Assembly (NCBI GenBank): GCA_025356665.1
Contig: JANXRV010000069.1
Coordinates: forward strand, 1 to 64,000
DNA: 64,000 bases
Reading direction: 5' to 3'
DNA from: CAITSH01 sp025356665
GTDB lineage: Bacteria > Pseudomonadota > Gammaproteobacteria > Burkholderiales > SG8-39
The stretch's first letter is position 1. Each line of letters starts with the position of its first letter. Of the stretch, positions 24,772 to 34,017 are shown one piece after another. The notes beneath the pieces were generated by a model. The model worked only from the letters and a program-made list of their open reading frames with translations, was not told the DNA's origin and did no database searches. The position numbers were made by a program, and so were the translations under genes.

Positions 24772-26283
24772 ATGAAATACGATTCTCTGGCCGCGGTCGA
24801 TCTTGGCTCCAACAGCTTCCACCTGCAAATCGGGCGTGTTGTCGACGAGCAGATTTACCCGCTTGACTCGCTGCGCGAGCCGGTGCGTCTTGGCGCCGGC
24901 CTGACGCGTGATAAGCGCATAGATCGTGCGACGCAGCTGCGAGCGCTTGAGGCGCTTGCCCGGTTTGGGGAGCGTTTGCGCGGGTTTCCCAGGGGCGCTG
25001 TGCGCGTCGTGGGAACCAACGCGCTGCGGGTGGCCAAGAACGCGCCGCAGTTCCTCGCCGAGGCTGAAGCGGTATTGGGCTTTCCAATCGAGGTCATTTT
25101 CGGGCGCGAGGAAGCGCGGCTTATTTACATCGGTGTCGCGCACACCCTTAGTGCCGGGCGCGAGCCGGATGAAAAACGGCTGGTGGTGGACATAGGCGGG
25201 GGGTCAACCGAATGCATCATCGGTTCGGCACTGCAACCCTTGCTGATGGAAAGTCTGCATATCGGTTGTGTCAGCGCGAGCCTGAAATTTTTCCCCGAGG
25301 GGCGCATTGACAAGCAGGGCTTCAAACAGGCGGAGCTGGCGGCGCGCAGCGAGGTGCAAACCCTGGTGGAGCCCTATCGGCAGTTGGGCTGGAATGAAGC
25401 GATCGGTTCGTCTGGAACGGCGAAGTCGCTTGCGGGTATTCTGCAGGCCAATGGCTGGGCGGGCCAGGGCATCACCCTTGACGGGCTGGACAAACTTCGC
25501 GCCGCGCTTATCCGGGCGGGTGATGTCAGCCGTATCGACATTGCGGGTGTGCGGGGAGACCGCGGCGAGATTCTCGCCGGGGGCTGCGCCATCATGTGGG
25601 CGGTTTTTTCCGAGCTGGGCATAGAGCGCATGACTATTTCCGACGGTGCGCTGCGCCAGGGCGTGCTCTACGACATGGTCGGACGCTTCCAGAGCCAGGA
25701 CATGCGCGAGGTGACGGTGCGCCAGTTTATGCGTCGCTACCATATCGACGCGGTGCAGGCCGAACGCATCGGCAAACTTGCCCGGCAATTGTACGAGGGA
25801 GTCGCGGTGCAACCGGTGCCCGAGGAGGACGCCGCGCTGCTGGCGTGGGCGGCGGCGCTGCACGAGATGGGCATTTCCATTGCGCATACCGGCTATCACA
25901 AGCATTCCGCCTATGTGCTGTCCAACGCCGACATGCCCGGATTTTCGCAAATGGAGCAGGCCCGGTTGGCGCGGGTGGTGTTGGCGCATCGCGGCAAGCT
26001 CGCCAAGTTGGACGGTCTGGCCCCCGATTCGGTTGATTGGGGACTGATTTTTTGCCTGCGCACGGCGGTTCTGTTCTATCGCAGCCGCAGCAGTCGCGCG
26101 CTGCCATCGATGATTTGCCGGGCGACGGGCGCCGGCTATCAATTGTCGCTGCCCCAAGGCTGGCTGGACGAGCACCCGCTTAGCGCAGCCGCGTTCGAGG
26201 CGGAGATGGACGAGTGGCGGGGCGTCGGCTTGCGCCTGGAGGTGAAAGAGCTGTCCGCCGACAAGCTGCGCGCGGTTGGTTGA
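24772..26283 (+). CDS. ppx: Exopolyphosphatase (Ppx/GppA family)
   Basis: 503 residues. The ASKHA ATPase fold is seen in AAVDLGSNSFHLQIGRV (phosphate 1) and VVDIGGGSTECIIG (phosphate 2). The catalytic Glu region is GREEARLIYIGVAH, and SSGTAKSLAGIL follows. The C-terminal half is HD-like (WAAALHEMGISIAHTGYHKHS). It releases phosphate from polyphosphate ends; a pppGpp phosphatase (GppA) role cannot be excluded. It starts 118 bases after phoU on the same strand, and the polyphosphate theme of the cluster favours Ppx. Confidence 0.93.
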   Translation: MKYDSLAAVDLGSNSFHLQIGRVVDEQIYPLDSLREPVRLGAGLTRDKRIDRATQLRALEALARFGERLRGFPRGAVRVVGTNALRVAKNAPQFLAEAEAVLGFPIEVIFGREEARLIYIGVAHTLSAGREPDEKRLVVDIGGGSTECIIGSALQPLLMESLHIGCVSASLKFFPEGRIDKQGFKQAELAARSEVQTLVEPYRQLGWNEAIGSSGTAKSLAGILQANGWAGQGITLDGLDKLRAALIRAGDVSRIDIAGVRGDRGEILAGGCAIMWAVFSELGIERMTISDGALRQGVLYDMVGRFQSQDMREVTVRQFMRRYHIDAVQAERIGKLARQLYEGVAVQPVPEEDAALLAWAAALHEMGISIAHTGYHKHSAYVLSNADMPGFSQMEQARLARVVLAHRGKLAKLDGLAPDSVDWGLIFCLRTAVLFYRSRSSRALPSMICRATGAGYQLSLPQGWLDEHPLSAAAFEAEMDEWRGVGLRLEVKELSADKLRAVG

Positions 26284-26368
26284 TCACCGGAAACGCCCGC
26301 CAGTCGGCCGTTTTCAGCCATTGTCCCGGTTTGCCTTCGGTGCCGGGGCCCTGGGCACCGCCTGAAGC

Positions 26369-26821
26369 TTAAAGCAGGTCCGGTGCCATGGCGGCGCGCA
26401 GCACCGTTTGCGTTTCGCCTTCGCGAACACGATTGGTGAACCACCAGACAGCGCCTTTTTTGAGTGTCCAACTGGCTTCGCTGCCCGTCAACAGCAGCGC
26501 GGCCATGCGTCCCAGCGTGGGTTGATGCCCGACGACGAGCACCGCACCGCGTTTGTCCGGCCAGCCGGTCGCGCCTATCAGGTCGGAAACCCCTGTATCA
26601 GGCGCGAGTTTGCGAACCGTTTTGAACGGTTTGTCCAGCGCGGCGGCGGTTTGCTGGGCACGCAGCGCCGGACTGACCAGGACTTCGGTTCGGGCCGGAA
26701 GGCGTAGTTCCAGCCAGGCGGCCATCTGGCGTGCCTGCTTTTCGCCGCGCTTGGTCAGCCCGCGCTCCATATCAGGCTCGCCTTCGTCGGCATCGGCATG
26801 GCGCCACAGGATCAGATCCAT
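26369..26821 (-). CDS. sixA: Phosphohistidine phosphatase SixA
   Basis: 150 residues of the histidine phosphatase superfamily. LILWRHADADEGE at the N-terminus carries the RH catalytic motif, ERGLTKRGEKQAR follows, and VLVVGHQPTLG supplies the second catalytic His. SixA removes phosphate from His-phosphotransfer proteins. ATG 26821 places the RHA motif at residue 7, as in the family; the longer frame from 26842 is less likely. It is convergent with ppx, as often seen in proteobacteria. Confidence 0.9.
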   Translation of the reverse strand: MDLILWRHADADEGEPDMERGLTKRGEKQARQMAAWLELRLPARTEVLVSPALRAQQTAAALDKPFKTVRKLAPDTGVSDLIGATGWPDKRGAVLVVGHQPTLGRMAALLLTGSEASWTLKKGAVWWFTNRVREGETQTVLRAAMAPDLL

Positions 26822-26914
26822 CACGTTCCCGTCCAAGATCAATGCACCAGTCTAGGCTTGGAATATTGCGGAATTGTGATGTTGTGCATGCGCGGCTGCG
26901 GTGGGGTTTCGGTT

Positions 26915-27481
26915 TCAGCCAAAACTGAATCCGGCCAGTGCGGCGACGCCCAGGGCGGCGAACAGCGCGGCGGCGATGTACCTGATCGCTTTGAATGGAA
27001 TTTTTGGCGATGCGATCTGCGCCAAAAATACCGCCGGTACATCGGCCAGCATCATGCCAAGAGTGGTGCCGGCGACCACTGCCGGGAGGGCCTGATATTT
27101 GGCGGCAAGGGCGATGGTGGCAAGTTGGGTTTTGTCACCGATTTCGGCAAGAAAAAACGCAATCAAAGTGACGAAAAAGACACCATAGTGACCGAGCGTG
27201 CTGGGCTCTTCATCGATCTTGTCCGGTTTGAGCGCCCATGCCGCAATGGCGAGAAAAGAGATGCCCAGGCCCCAGCGCAGTGTGTCAGGGGCGAGATTTG
27301 CGCTGACCCAGTTGCCGAGCAGGCCCGCGAGGCCGTGATTGGCCAGCGTTGCGACGAGTATGCCCAGGATAATGGGCATCGGTTTGCGAAAGCGGGCGGC
27401 GAGCAAAAGTGCCAGCAACTGCGTTTTGTCGCCGATCTCGCCGATGGCGACTACCAGTGTTGATACCAGAAAGGCTTCCAT
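26915..27481 (-). CDS. Gdt1/TMEM165 (UPF0016) family cation exporter
   Basis: 188 residues with six predicted membrane helices in two related halves. Each carries the signature E-x-G-D-K-T: AIGEIGDKTQLLALLLA and LAEIGDKTQLATIALA. The family exports Mn2+ or Ca2+ and protects against manganese excess. ATG 27481 is chosen because the first helix begins at once and GAGAGA lies upstream; the frame runs open to 27685. I looked for a yybP-ykoY manganese riboswitch upstream and saw none. Fur is the next gene upstream on the same strand. Confidence 0.9.
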   Translation of the reverse strand: MEAFLVSTLVVAIGEIGDKTQLLALLLAARFRKPMPIILGILVATLANHGLAGLLGNWVSANLAPDTLRWGLGISFLAIAAWALKPDKIDEEPSTLGHYGVFFVTLIAFFLAEIGDKTQLATIALAAKYQALPAVVAGTTLGMMLADVPAVFLAQIASPKIPFKAIRYIAAALFAALGVAALAGFSFG

Positions 27482-27669
27482 GCGGTTTCTCTCGATTCTC
27501 TCGATAGCCGGGTTGCAAGACTGCCGCGGCGACCCGGTGGCGGCGCGGTCAGGGTGAGCTGACGGAAATCCGCTGTCTGGTCGTTGTCCCGGCCAGGGGG
27601 GGCGATTGGCGCGCCATGACAGTACTGTTTGAACAGGGCGGGCGCAGATGATCCACCCCCTTTTTGCGT

Positions 27670-27688
27670 GGCGTGGCGAGGCCACGCC
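27670..27688. repeat. Inverted repeat downstream of fur
   Basis: GGCGTGGC and GCCACGCC pair perfectly around GAG. It lies about 35 bases beyond the fur stop. No T-run follows on the minus strand, so the terminator role is uncertain. Confidence 0.5.
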
Positions 27689-27722
27689 GGCTTGTTATGG
27701 GTGGATTAAGTTTTGCACAAGC

Positions 27723-28154
27723 TCACGTTGCAGACTTGTTCGGGCAATTGGTCTTGATGCACTCGGCATAGAGATAAAGGGCGTGTTCCCTGACAACGAA
27801 TCCGCGATCCTTGGCTACTTTGCCCTGGCGTTTTTCGATTTCCGCATCGAAGAACTCTTCGACGCGGCCGCACTGTATGCATACCAAGTGATCGTGATGG
27901 CTTTCGGCGTCAAGTTCGAACACCGCCTTGCCTGACTCGAAATGGTGGCGTTTCAGCAGGCCGGCCTGCTCGAACTGGGTGAGGACCCGATAGACAGTTG
28001 CGAGGCCGATGTCGAGACCCTCGCCGATCAGTATTTTATAGACGTCCTCGGCGGAAAGGTGGCGCACCGTGCTTTTCTCGAACAGGTCGAGAATTTTCAG
28101 GCGTGGCGCCGTGACCTTGAGACCTATGGTTTTGAGTTCCTGCGCGTTGCTCAT
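27723..28154 (-). CDS. fur: Ferric uptake regulator Fur
   Basis: 143 residues. The winged helix is KVTAPRLKILDLFE with LATVYRVLTQFEQAGLL (recognition helix). The metal-binding part has ESHHDHLVCIQCGRVEEFFD with HxHDH and CxxC, the regulatory and zinc sites. It represses iron-uptake genes when bound to Fe2+. ATG 28154 gives the standard MSNAQELKTIGLKVTAPR start; upstream in-frame codons overlap bamE. fur and bamE are divergent, a common arrangement in betaproteobacteria. Confidence 0.96.
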   Translation of the reverse strand: MSNAQELKTIGLKVTAPRLKILDLFEKSTVRHLSAEDVYKILIGEGLDIGLATVYRVLTQFEQAGLLKRHHFESGKAVFELDAESHHDHLVCIQCGRVEEFFDAEIEKRQGKVAKDRGFVVREHALYLYAECIKTNCPNKSAT

Positions 28155-28216
28155 GATGTCGTGACCGGGAGATGGCGGGGTTTGGGCTATCATATAAGCA
28201 TTTACACGCATTGAGA

Positions 28217-28642
28217 ATGCAAGCCTTGAACCTTCGCACACCGCTTATCCTCCTGTTTTCCGTCATCCCTGTTTTTGGCTCCTTGGGGGGGTGTTCGTCC
28301 TTCAAGCTCCCCGAGGTTCCCATGCCCTCGTTTATCACGCCTTATCGAATGGAAATCCAGCAGGGTAATTTCATCACGCAGGAGAATATCTCCCAGTTGC
28401 GCCCCGGCATGACGCGGGATCAGGTGCGTTTTGTGCTGGGCTCTCCGCTTGTGGTGGACGTGTTTCACTCGGACAGGTGGGAGTATGTTTTTCAACGCCA
28501 ACTTGAGTTCAGCAAGGGCATCGAGCAACGCAAGCTGACTGTTTTTTTCGAGAATGACAAGCTTAAGCGTATCGAGGGGGACGTCGTGCCGGCCCCGTCC
28601 ACGCCTGCCGCCCCTGAAGTCAAAGAGGTGCCCAAACAATGA
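28217..28642 (+). CDS. bamE: Outer-membrane assembly lipoprotein BamE
   Basis: 141 residues with a lipoprotein signal peptide ending GSLGGC (lipobox; the Cys is lipidated). The SmpA/OmlA domain has ITQENISQLRPGMTRDQVRFVLGSP, WEYVFQR and LTVFFENDKLKRIEG, the usual order. It is part of the BAM complex that inserts barrel proteins into the outer membrane. The C-terminal Pro/Ala-rich tail is not conserved. It overlaps dapB by four bases (ATGA). Confidence 0.95.
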   Translation: MQALNLRTPLILLFSVIPVFGSLGGCSSFKLPEVPMPSFITPYRMEIQQGNFITQENISQLRPGMTRDQVRFVLGSPLVVDVFHSDRWEYVFQRQLEFSKGIEQRKLTVFFENDKLKRIEGDVVPAPSTPAAPEVKEVPKQ

Positions 28643-29445
28643 GTATGAATATCGCGATAGCCGGCGCCAGCGGGCGCATGGGGGTCAATCTGATCGAGGC
28701 CGTACTCGCCTCGGCTGAAATGCGGCTTGCCGTGGCGCTGGACATGAAGGGCAGCGCCGCCGTGGGTCAGGATGCGGGTTTGCCGCTGGGCTTGGGCACC
28801 GGTGTGCTGGTCAGCGGCGATATGGCCGCGGTGCGTGCGGCCGATTGCCTGATTGACTTTACCCGCCCTGAGGGAAGCCTTGCGCATCTCGATGCCTGTG
28901 TGTTCGCCGGGGTGAATATGGTTATCGGCACCACGGGTTTTGATGAACAGGGCAAGGCGCGCATTGCTGCGGCGTCGAAGAAAATTGCCATCGTGTTCGC
29001 GCCCAACATGGCGATTGGCGTGAACGCGGTGTTTCGCCTGGCCGAGGTGGCGGCGCAAATACTTGGCGATGATTTTGATGTCGAGATTATTGAGGCGCAT
29101 CACCGCCACAAGGTTGACGCACCCTCGGGCACGGCGATACGGCTTGGCGAGGTAGTGGCCGGCGCTCTTGGACGCAATCTTGCCGATGTGGCCGAATACG
29201 GACGCGAGGGTATCACCGGCGAGCGCGACCGCAAGGCGATCGCATTTCACAGCCTGCGAGGCGGCGATATCGTTGGTGACCATACGGTGGTGTTCGCCGG
29301 AACAGGCGAGCGCGTGGAGGTCACGGTTCGCTCCCAAAGCCGGGCGACCTACGCCATAGGCGCATTGCGCGCCGCACTTTTCCTGCAGGGCAAGTCTGCG
29401 GGGCTTTTTGACATGCAGGACGTCCTTGGTTTGCGCCAGGTCTGA
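28639..29445 (+). CDS. dapB: 4-hydroxy-tetrahydrodipicolinate reductase
   Basis: 268 residues. The NAD(P)H-binding motif is IAGASGRMGVNLI. The substrate-binding and catalytic region is EAHHRHKVDAPSGTA, and GDIVGDHTVVFAG is near the end. It reduces the product of DapA in lysine and diaminopimelate synthesis. Its ATG overlaps the bamE stop, so the two are cotranscribed. A second ATG two codons later is also possible. Confidence 0.97.
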   Translation: MSMNIAIAGASGRMGVNLIEAVLASAEMRLAVALDMKGSAAVGQDAGLPLGLGTGVLVSGDMAAVRAADCLIDFTRPEGSLAHLDACVFAGVNMVIGTTGFDEQGKARIAAASKKIAIVFAPNMAIGVNAVFRLAEVAAQILGDDFDVEIIEAHHRHKVDAPSGTAIRLGEVVAGALGRNLADVAEYGREGITGERDRKAIAFHSLRGGDIVGDHTVVFAGTGERVEVTVRSQSRATYAIGALRAALFLQGKSAGLFDMQDVLGLRQV

Positions 29446-29477
29446 AAGCACCCGGTTGCTGGTTGTTGCGGCCGGGT

Positions 29478-29507
29478 TTGAGCGGGGTGGTTGTTTCACG
29501 GTATAAT
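29478..29507 (+). promoter_or_regulatory. Sigma-70 promoter of carAB
   Basis: TTGAGC (29478-29483), an 18-base spacer and a perfect TATAAT (29502-29507). Transcription would start near 29514, just before the leader hairpin at 29521. Confidence 0.75.
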
Positions 29508-29520
29508 TGTAAGGATTTGT

Positions 29521-29559
29521 TGGGCGGGGCTGATCAGATCAGCTGACTTTGCCCGCCCA
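29521..29559 (+). promoter_or_regulatory. Two-level hairpin in the carAB leader
   Basis: An outer perfect 8-base stem (TGGGCGGG / CCCGCCCA) encloses an inner perfect 7-base hairpin (GCTGATC, A, GATCAGC). It lies at the very 5' end of the predicted carAB transcript, before the GGAG ribosome-binding site at 29572. There is no T-run, so it is not a simple attenuator; it may stabilise the RNA or bind a regulator. Confidence 0.6.
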
Positions 29560-29584
29560 GCTTCGTAATCTGGAGCACCGTGAA

Positions 29585-30736
29585 TTGATTTCCGCCAAGC
29601 CGCCCGCCATTCTCGCTCTTGCAGATGGCAGTATTTTTCGCGGCGAAGGTATTGGTGCAGAAGGTATTTCGGCAGGCGAAGTGGTGTTCAACACCGCCAT
29701 GACCGGTTACCAGGAAATCCTGACCGATCCTTCCTATTGTCGCCAGATCGTCACCCTGACTTATCCGCACATCGGCAATACCGGCGTCAATGGCGATGAT
29801 GCCGAGTCCGGCCGTGTTGATGTGGCCGGACTGGTTATCCGTGATCTGTCCATGACCGTGTCAAGCTGGCGCAGCGGGCAAAGTCTTGCCGATTACCTCA
29901 AGGCCAAGCGCATTGTCGCGATCGCCGGGATAGACACGCGTAAGCTGACCCGTATCCTGCGCGAGAAGGGCGCCCTGGGCGGATGCCTTATGTCGGCTGC
30001 GACGGCGGGGCAAGTAGACGAGACAGAAGCCTTGCGCCGCGCGCGCGACTTTCCCGGGCTTGCCGGGATGGATCTGGCCAAGGTTGTTTCGACTACCCAG
30101 GCCTATGAGTGGCTTGAGGGCAGCTGGGCGCTGGGCAGGGGCTTTGGCGCCCTGTCTTCGCCGCGCTTTCATGTTGTGGCTTACGACTTTGGCGTCAAAC
30201 GCAATATCCTGCGTATGCTGGTCGATCGCGGTTGCCGCGTTACGGTGCTGCCGGCGCAGACACCGGCTGGCGAGCTGCTCAAGCTCAAGCCAGACGGGGT
30301 CTTCTTGTCCAACGGCCCGGGTGATCCGGAGCCCTGCGATTACGCCATTGAGGCGATACGCGAAATTATCGCGATCGGGCTGCCGGTATTCGGCATTTGC
30401 CTGGGACATCAGCTGATGGGACTCGCCTCGGGCGCAAAGACCATGAAAATGAAATTTGGCCACCATGGCGCCAACCATCCGGTGAAGGATCTGGATACCG
30501 GACGTGTGCTCATCACCAGTCAGAACCACGGCTTTGCTGTGGATCCGGCCAGTCTGCCAGAGAACATGCGCACCACCCATGTGTCGCTCTTTGATGGTTC
30601 GCTGCAGGGGCTTTCGCGAACCGACAAACCGGCGTTCTGCTTCCAGGGGCACCCCGAAGCGAGCCCGGGCCCGCAGGATGTGTCTTATCTGTTCGACCGA
30701 TTCTGCAAATTGATGGAGGAGCGCGAACGTGCCTAA
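29585..30736 (+). CDS. carA: Carbamoyl phosphate synthase small subunit
   Basis: 383 residues. The N-terminal domain starts PPAILALADGSIFRGEGIG. The C-terminal class I glutamine amidotransferase has the nucleophile in FGICLGHQLMGLA and the His-Glu pair in FQGHPEASPGP. It hydrolyses glutamine and passes ammonia to CarB for arginine and pyrimidine synthesis. The start is TTG 29585, nine bases after GGAG; the upstream in-frame start 29549 falls within the leader hairpin. It overlaps carB by eight bases. Confidence 0.96.
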   Translation: MISAKPPAILALADGSIFRGEGIGAEGISAGEVVFNTAMTGYQEILTDPSYCRQIVTLTYPHIGNTGVNGDDAESGRVDVAGLVIRDLSMTVSSWRSGQSLADYLKAKRIVAIAGIDTRKLTRILREKGALGGCLMSAATAGQVDETEALRRARDFPGLAGMDLAKVVSTTQAYEWLEGSWALGRGFGALSSPRFHVVAYDFGVKRNILRMLVDRGCRVTVLPAQTPAGELLKLKPDGVFLSNGPGDPEPCDYAIEAIREIIAIGLPVFGICLGHQLMGLASGAKTMKMKFGHHGANHPVKDLDTGRVLITSQNHGFAVDPASLPENMRTTHVSLFDGSLQGLSRTDKPAFCFQGHPEASPGPQDVSYLFDRFCKLMEERERA

Positions 30737-33700
30737 GCGTACCGACATCAAGACCATTCTGGTCATCGGTGCCGGCCCAATTGTCATTGGTCAGGCCTGC
30801 GAATTCGATTATTCCGGCGCGCAAGCGTGCAAGGCGCTCAAGGCCGAGGGATACCGCATCGTGCTGGTGAACTCCAATCCGGCGACGATCATGACCGATC
30901 CGGAAACCGCAGACGTCACGTATATCGAGCCGATCACCTGGCAGATGGTCGAATCGATCATCGCGGTCGAACGCCCCGAGGCGCTGCTGCCCACCATGGG
31001 CGGACAGACGGCGCTCAATTGCGCGCTTGATCTGGCCAAGCATGGCGTGCTGGAGAAATACGGCGTCGAAATGATCGGCGCCAACCAGGAGGCGATAGAT
31101 AAGGCCGAGGATCGCGACAAATTCAAAAAGGCGATGACCCGCATAGGGCTGGCTTCAGCGCGCTCCTCGCTGGCCCATTCCATGGATGAGGCTTTTCAGG
31201 CGCAGGCGAGTTTTGGCTACCCGGTGGTGATCAGGCCTTCATTCACGATGGGCGGCTCGGGCGGCGGCATTGCGTACAACCGCGAGGAGTTCGTCAGCAT
31301 CTGTGAACGCGGTTTGGAGGCTTCTCCGACGAAGGAGCTGCTGATAGAGGAATCATTGATCGGCTGGAAAGAGTTCGAGATGGAGGTCGTGCGCGACAGT
31401 CGCGACAACTGCATCATCATCTGCTCGATCGAGAACCTCGATCCGATGGGCGTGCACACGGGTGATTCGATCACGGTGGCGCCGGCGCAGACGCTGACCG
31501 ACAAGGAATACCAGATCATGCGCAACGCCTCGATCGCGGTGTTGCGCGAGATCGGCGTGGATACCGGAGGTTCAAACGTGCAGTTTGCGATCAATCCGGC
31601 GGATGGCCGCATGATCGTCATCGAAATGAACCCGCGCGTTTCACGCTCTTCGGCGCTGGCCTCCAAGGCGACCGGTTTCCCGATCGCCAAGGTGGCGGCC
31701 AAGCTTGCCGTCGGCTACACGCTGGACGAGCTTGCCAATGAGATCACCGGCGGCGCCACGCCGGCGTCCTTTGAGCCGAGCATCGATTACGTCGTAACCA
31801 AGGTGCCGCGTTTCGCTTTCGAGAAGTTTCCGCAGGCGAACGATCGCCTGACCACGCAGATGAAATCTGTGGGCGAGGTGATGGCCATCGGCCGCACCTT
31901 CCAGGAATCGTTCCAGAAGGCCCTGCGGGGGCTTGAGGTGGGTGTCGACGGACTCAACCAGAAGACCACCGACCGCGAAGTGATTGAGAGGGAGTTGGGC
32001 GAGCCGGGGCCGGAGCGCATCTGGTATGTCGGCGACGCTTTCGAGAACGGTTTTTCGCTCGCCGAGGTACACCAGCTCACGCATATCGATCCGTGGTTTC
32101 TCACCCAGATCAAGGATATTGTCGACACAGAGATGGAACTTGACGACCTGACGCTCGCCGAACTCGATGCGGCGCAGCTGCGGTCGCTCAAGCGCAAGGG
32201 TTTCTCGGACCGTCGCCTCGCCTTCCTCTTGGGCGCCAAAGAGGACGCGGTGCGCGCGGCGCGCTGGCAATTGGGCGTTCGGCCTGTCTACAAGCGCGTT
32301 GACACGTGTGCCGCGGAGTTCGCGACCCGTACCGCTTATATGTATTCGACCTACGAGGAAGAGTGCGAGGCGGCCCCGACAGACAAGAAAAAAATCATGA
32401 TTCTGGGGGGCGGCCCCAACCGCATCGGACAGGGCATTGAGTTTGATTATTGTTGCGTCCATGCGGCGCTGGCGCTGCGTGAAGATGGTCTGGAGACCAT
32501 CATGGTCAACTGTAATCCGGAAACGGTGTCGACCGACTATGACACTTCGGACCGTTTGTATTTCGAGCCGCTTACCCTCGAGGATGTGCTGGAAATTGTT
32601 GCGAAGGAAAACCCGGTCGGTGTGATTGTGCAATACGGCGGACAGACGCCGCTCAAGCTGGCGCGCGCGCTCGAGGCCAATGGCGTGCCTATTATCGGCA
32701 CCACCCCGGATATGATCGATGCTGCGGAGGATCGCGAGCGGTTCCAGAAGTTGTTGCAGGAAATCGGCCTGAAGCAGCCCCCCAATCGCACTGCCCGCAC
32801 CTAGGCCGATGCCTTGCGCCTTGCCCGGGAAATAGGCTACCCGCTGGTGGTCCGCCCCTCCTACGTGCTGGGCGGGCGTGCCATGGAAATCGTGCATGAG
32901 CAACGCGACCTTGAGCGCTATATGCGCGAGGCGGTCAAGGTGTCCAACGACAGCCCCGTGCTGCTGGACCGATTTCTCAATGATGCGACGGAAATCGACG
33001 TTGATGCCATCTGCGATGGAACCGATGTGGTGATCGGCGGCATCATGGAACATATCGAGCAGGCGGGCGTGCATTCGGGGGATTCGGCCTGTTCGCTGCC
33101 GGCGCATTCGCTGTCCGGGTTTCTGGAACGCGAACTCAAGCGCCAGACTGTCGCCCTTGCCAAGGGGCTCAAAGTCAAGGGCCTGATGAACGTGCAGTTC
33201 GCCATCCAGGGTGGCACGGTCTATGTGCTGGAGGTGAATCCGCGCGCTTCGCGCACCGTACCCTTTGTGTCCAAGGCCACAGGCGTGGCGCTGGCCAAGG
33301 TCGCGGCGCGCTGCATGGTTGGTCGCAGCCTGGTGTCCCAGGGCGTAACCGACGAAGTGTTGCCGCCGTATTTTTCGGTCAAGGAAGCGGTGTTTCCGTT
33401 CATAAAATTCCCGGGAGTGGACACCATCCTCGGGCCGGAAATGAAATCCACCGGAGAGGTGATGGGCGTGGGCGACACTTTCGGCGAGGCCTTCCTGAAG
33501 TCCCAACTCGCGGCGGGCGTAAAGCTGCCCGAATCGGGCAAGGTGTTTATCAGCGTGCGCGATGGCGACAAGCTGGCTGCCGTCGAGGTGGCGCGCGATC
33601 TGGTCGGGCTGGGTTTTTCACTGCTTGCGACGCGTGGCACCGCAGCCGTGCTGGCGGCCCACGGTATCGATGCGCAGATCGTCAACAAGGTGGCTGAAGG

Positions 33701-33941
33701 CCGGCTTCACGTTGTTGACATGATCAAGAACGGCGAGGTGTCGCTGATCGTCAACACGGTCGAGGAAAAACGCAGCGCGATTTCCGATTCGCGCTCGATT
33801 CGCACCACGGCCGTGCAGCAGCGCATTACTTATTACACCACCATGGCTGGCGCGCGCGCCGCGGTTGCCGGCATCCGGCATATCGGCGCGCTCAAGCCCT
33901 ATGCGTTGCAGGGCTTGCATAAGCGACTCAAGGCTGCTTAA
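30729..33941 (+). pseudogene. carB: Carbamoyl phosphate synthase large subunit, interrupted by an in-frame amber codon
   Basis: A single frame from GTG 30729 to TAA 33941 gives 1070 codons, the normal length. Codon 692 is TAG (32802-32804). The two ATP-grasp halves are otherwise complete: the first has RPSFTMGGSGGGIAYN and NVQFAINP, the second RPSYVLGGRAMEI and NVQFAIQGGTVYVLEVNPRASR. The allosteric C-terminal domain follows. The stop lies just before the second ATP-binding core, so the truncated product would lack carbamoyl phosphate formation. The context (RT-stop-ADALRLA) suggests a GAG Glu to TAG change or a sequencing error. TAG ends many genes here, so general recoding is unlikely. Confidence 0.9.
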
Positions 33942-33952
33942 CTTGCTTAACT
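33935..33952. repeat. 9-bp perfect tandem duplication across the carB stop codon
   Basis: TGCTTAACT occurs twice head to tail; the first copy contains the carB TAA. Confidence 0.88.
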
Positions 33953-33973
33953 ATTAGTCAAATCTGCACCGAC

Positions 33974-34006
33974 ACCCTCGGGAATTTTCCTGGGGGTTCT
34001 TTTTTT
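33974..34006 (+). terminator. Rho-independent terminator of carAB
   Basis: An 11-base stem (ACCCTCGGGAA / TTCCTGGGGGT, two G-U pairs) with a TT loop is followed by TCTTTTTTT. It lies only 12 bases before the greA start, so greA should be read through or have a promoter within carB. Confidence 0.85.
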
Positions 34007-34017
34007 GGAAGAACATC

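Noticed and set aside
27482..27722. yybP-ykoY manganese riboswitch upstream of the Gdt1/TMEM165-type gene
   Set aside because: Such genes often have one, but I find no conserved GGGGAGTA-type core or paired stems in the leader.
32802..32804. General TAG recoding as the explanation of the carB amber codon
   Set aside because: TAG ends several intact genes at their normal length (nuoA, nuoH, nuoI, nuoJ, nuoK, btaB), so TAG is a normal stop here.
31641..33506. Minus-strand open frame (621 codons) opposite carB
   Set aside because: Shadow of carB; it crosses the amber site only because that codon reads as CTA on the other strand. No domain seen.
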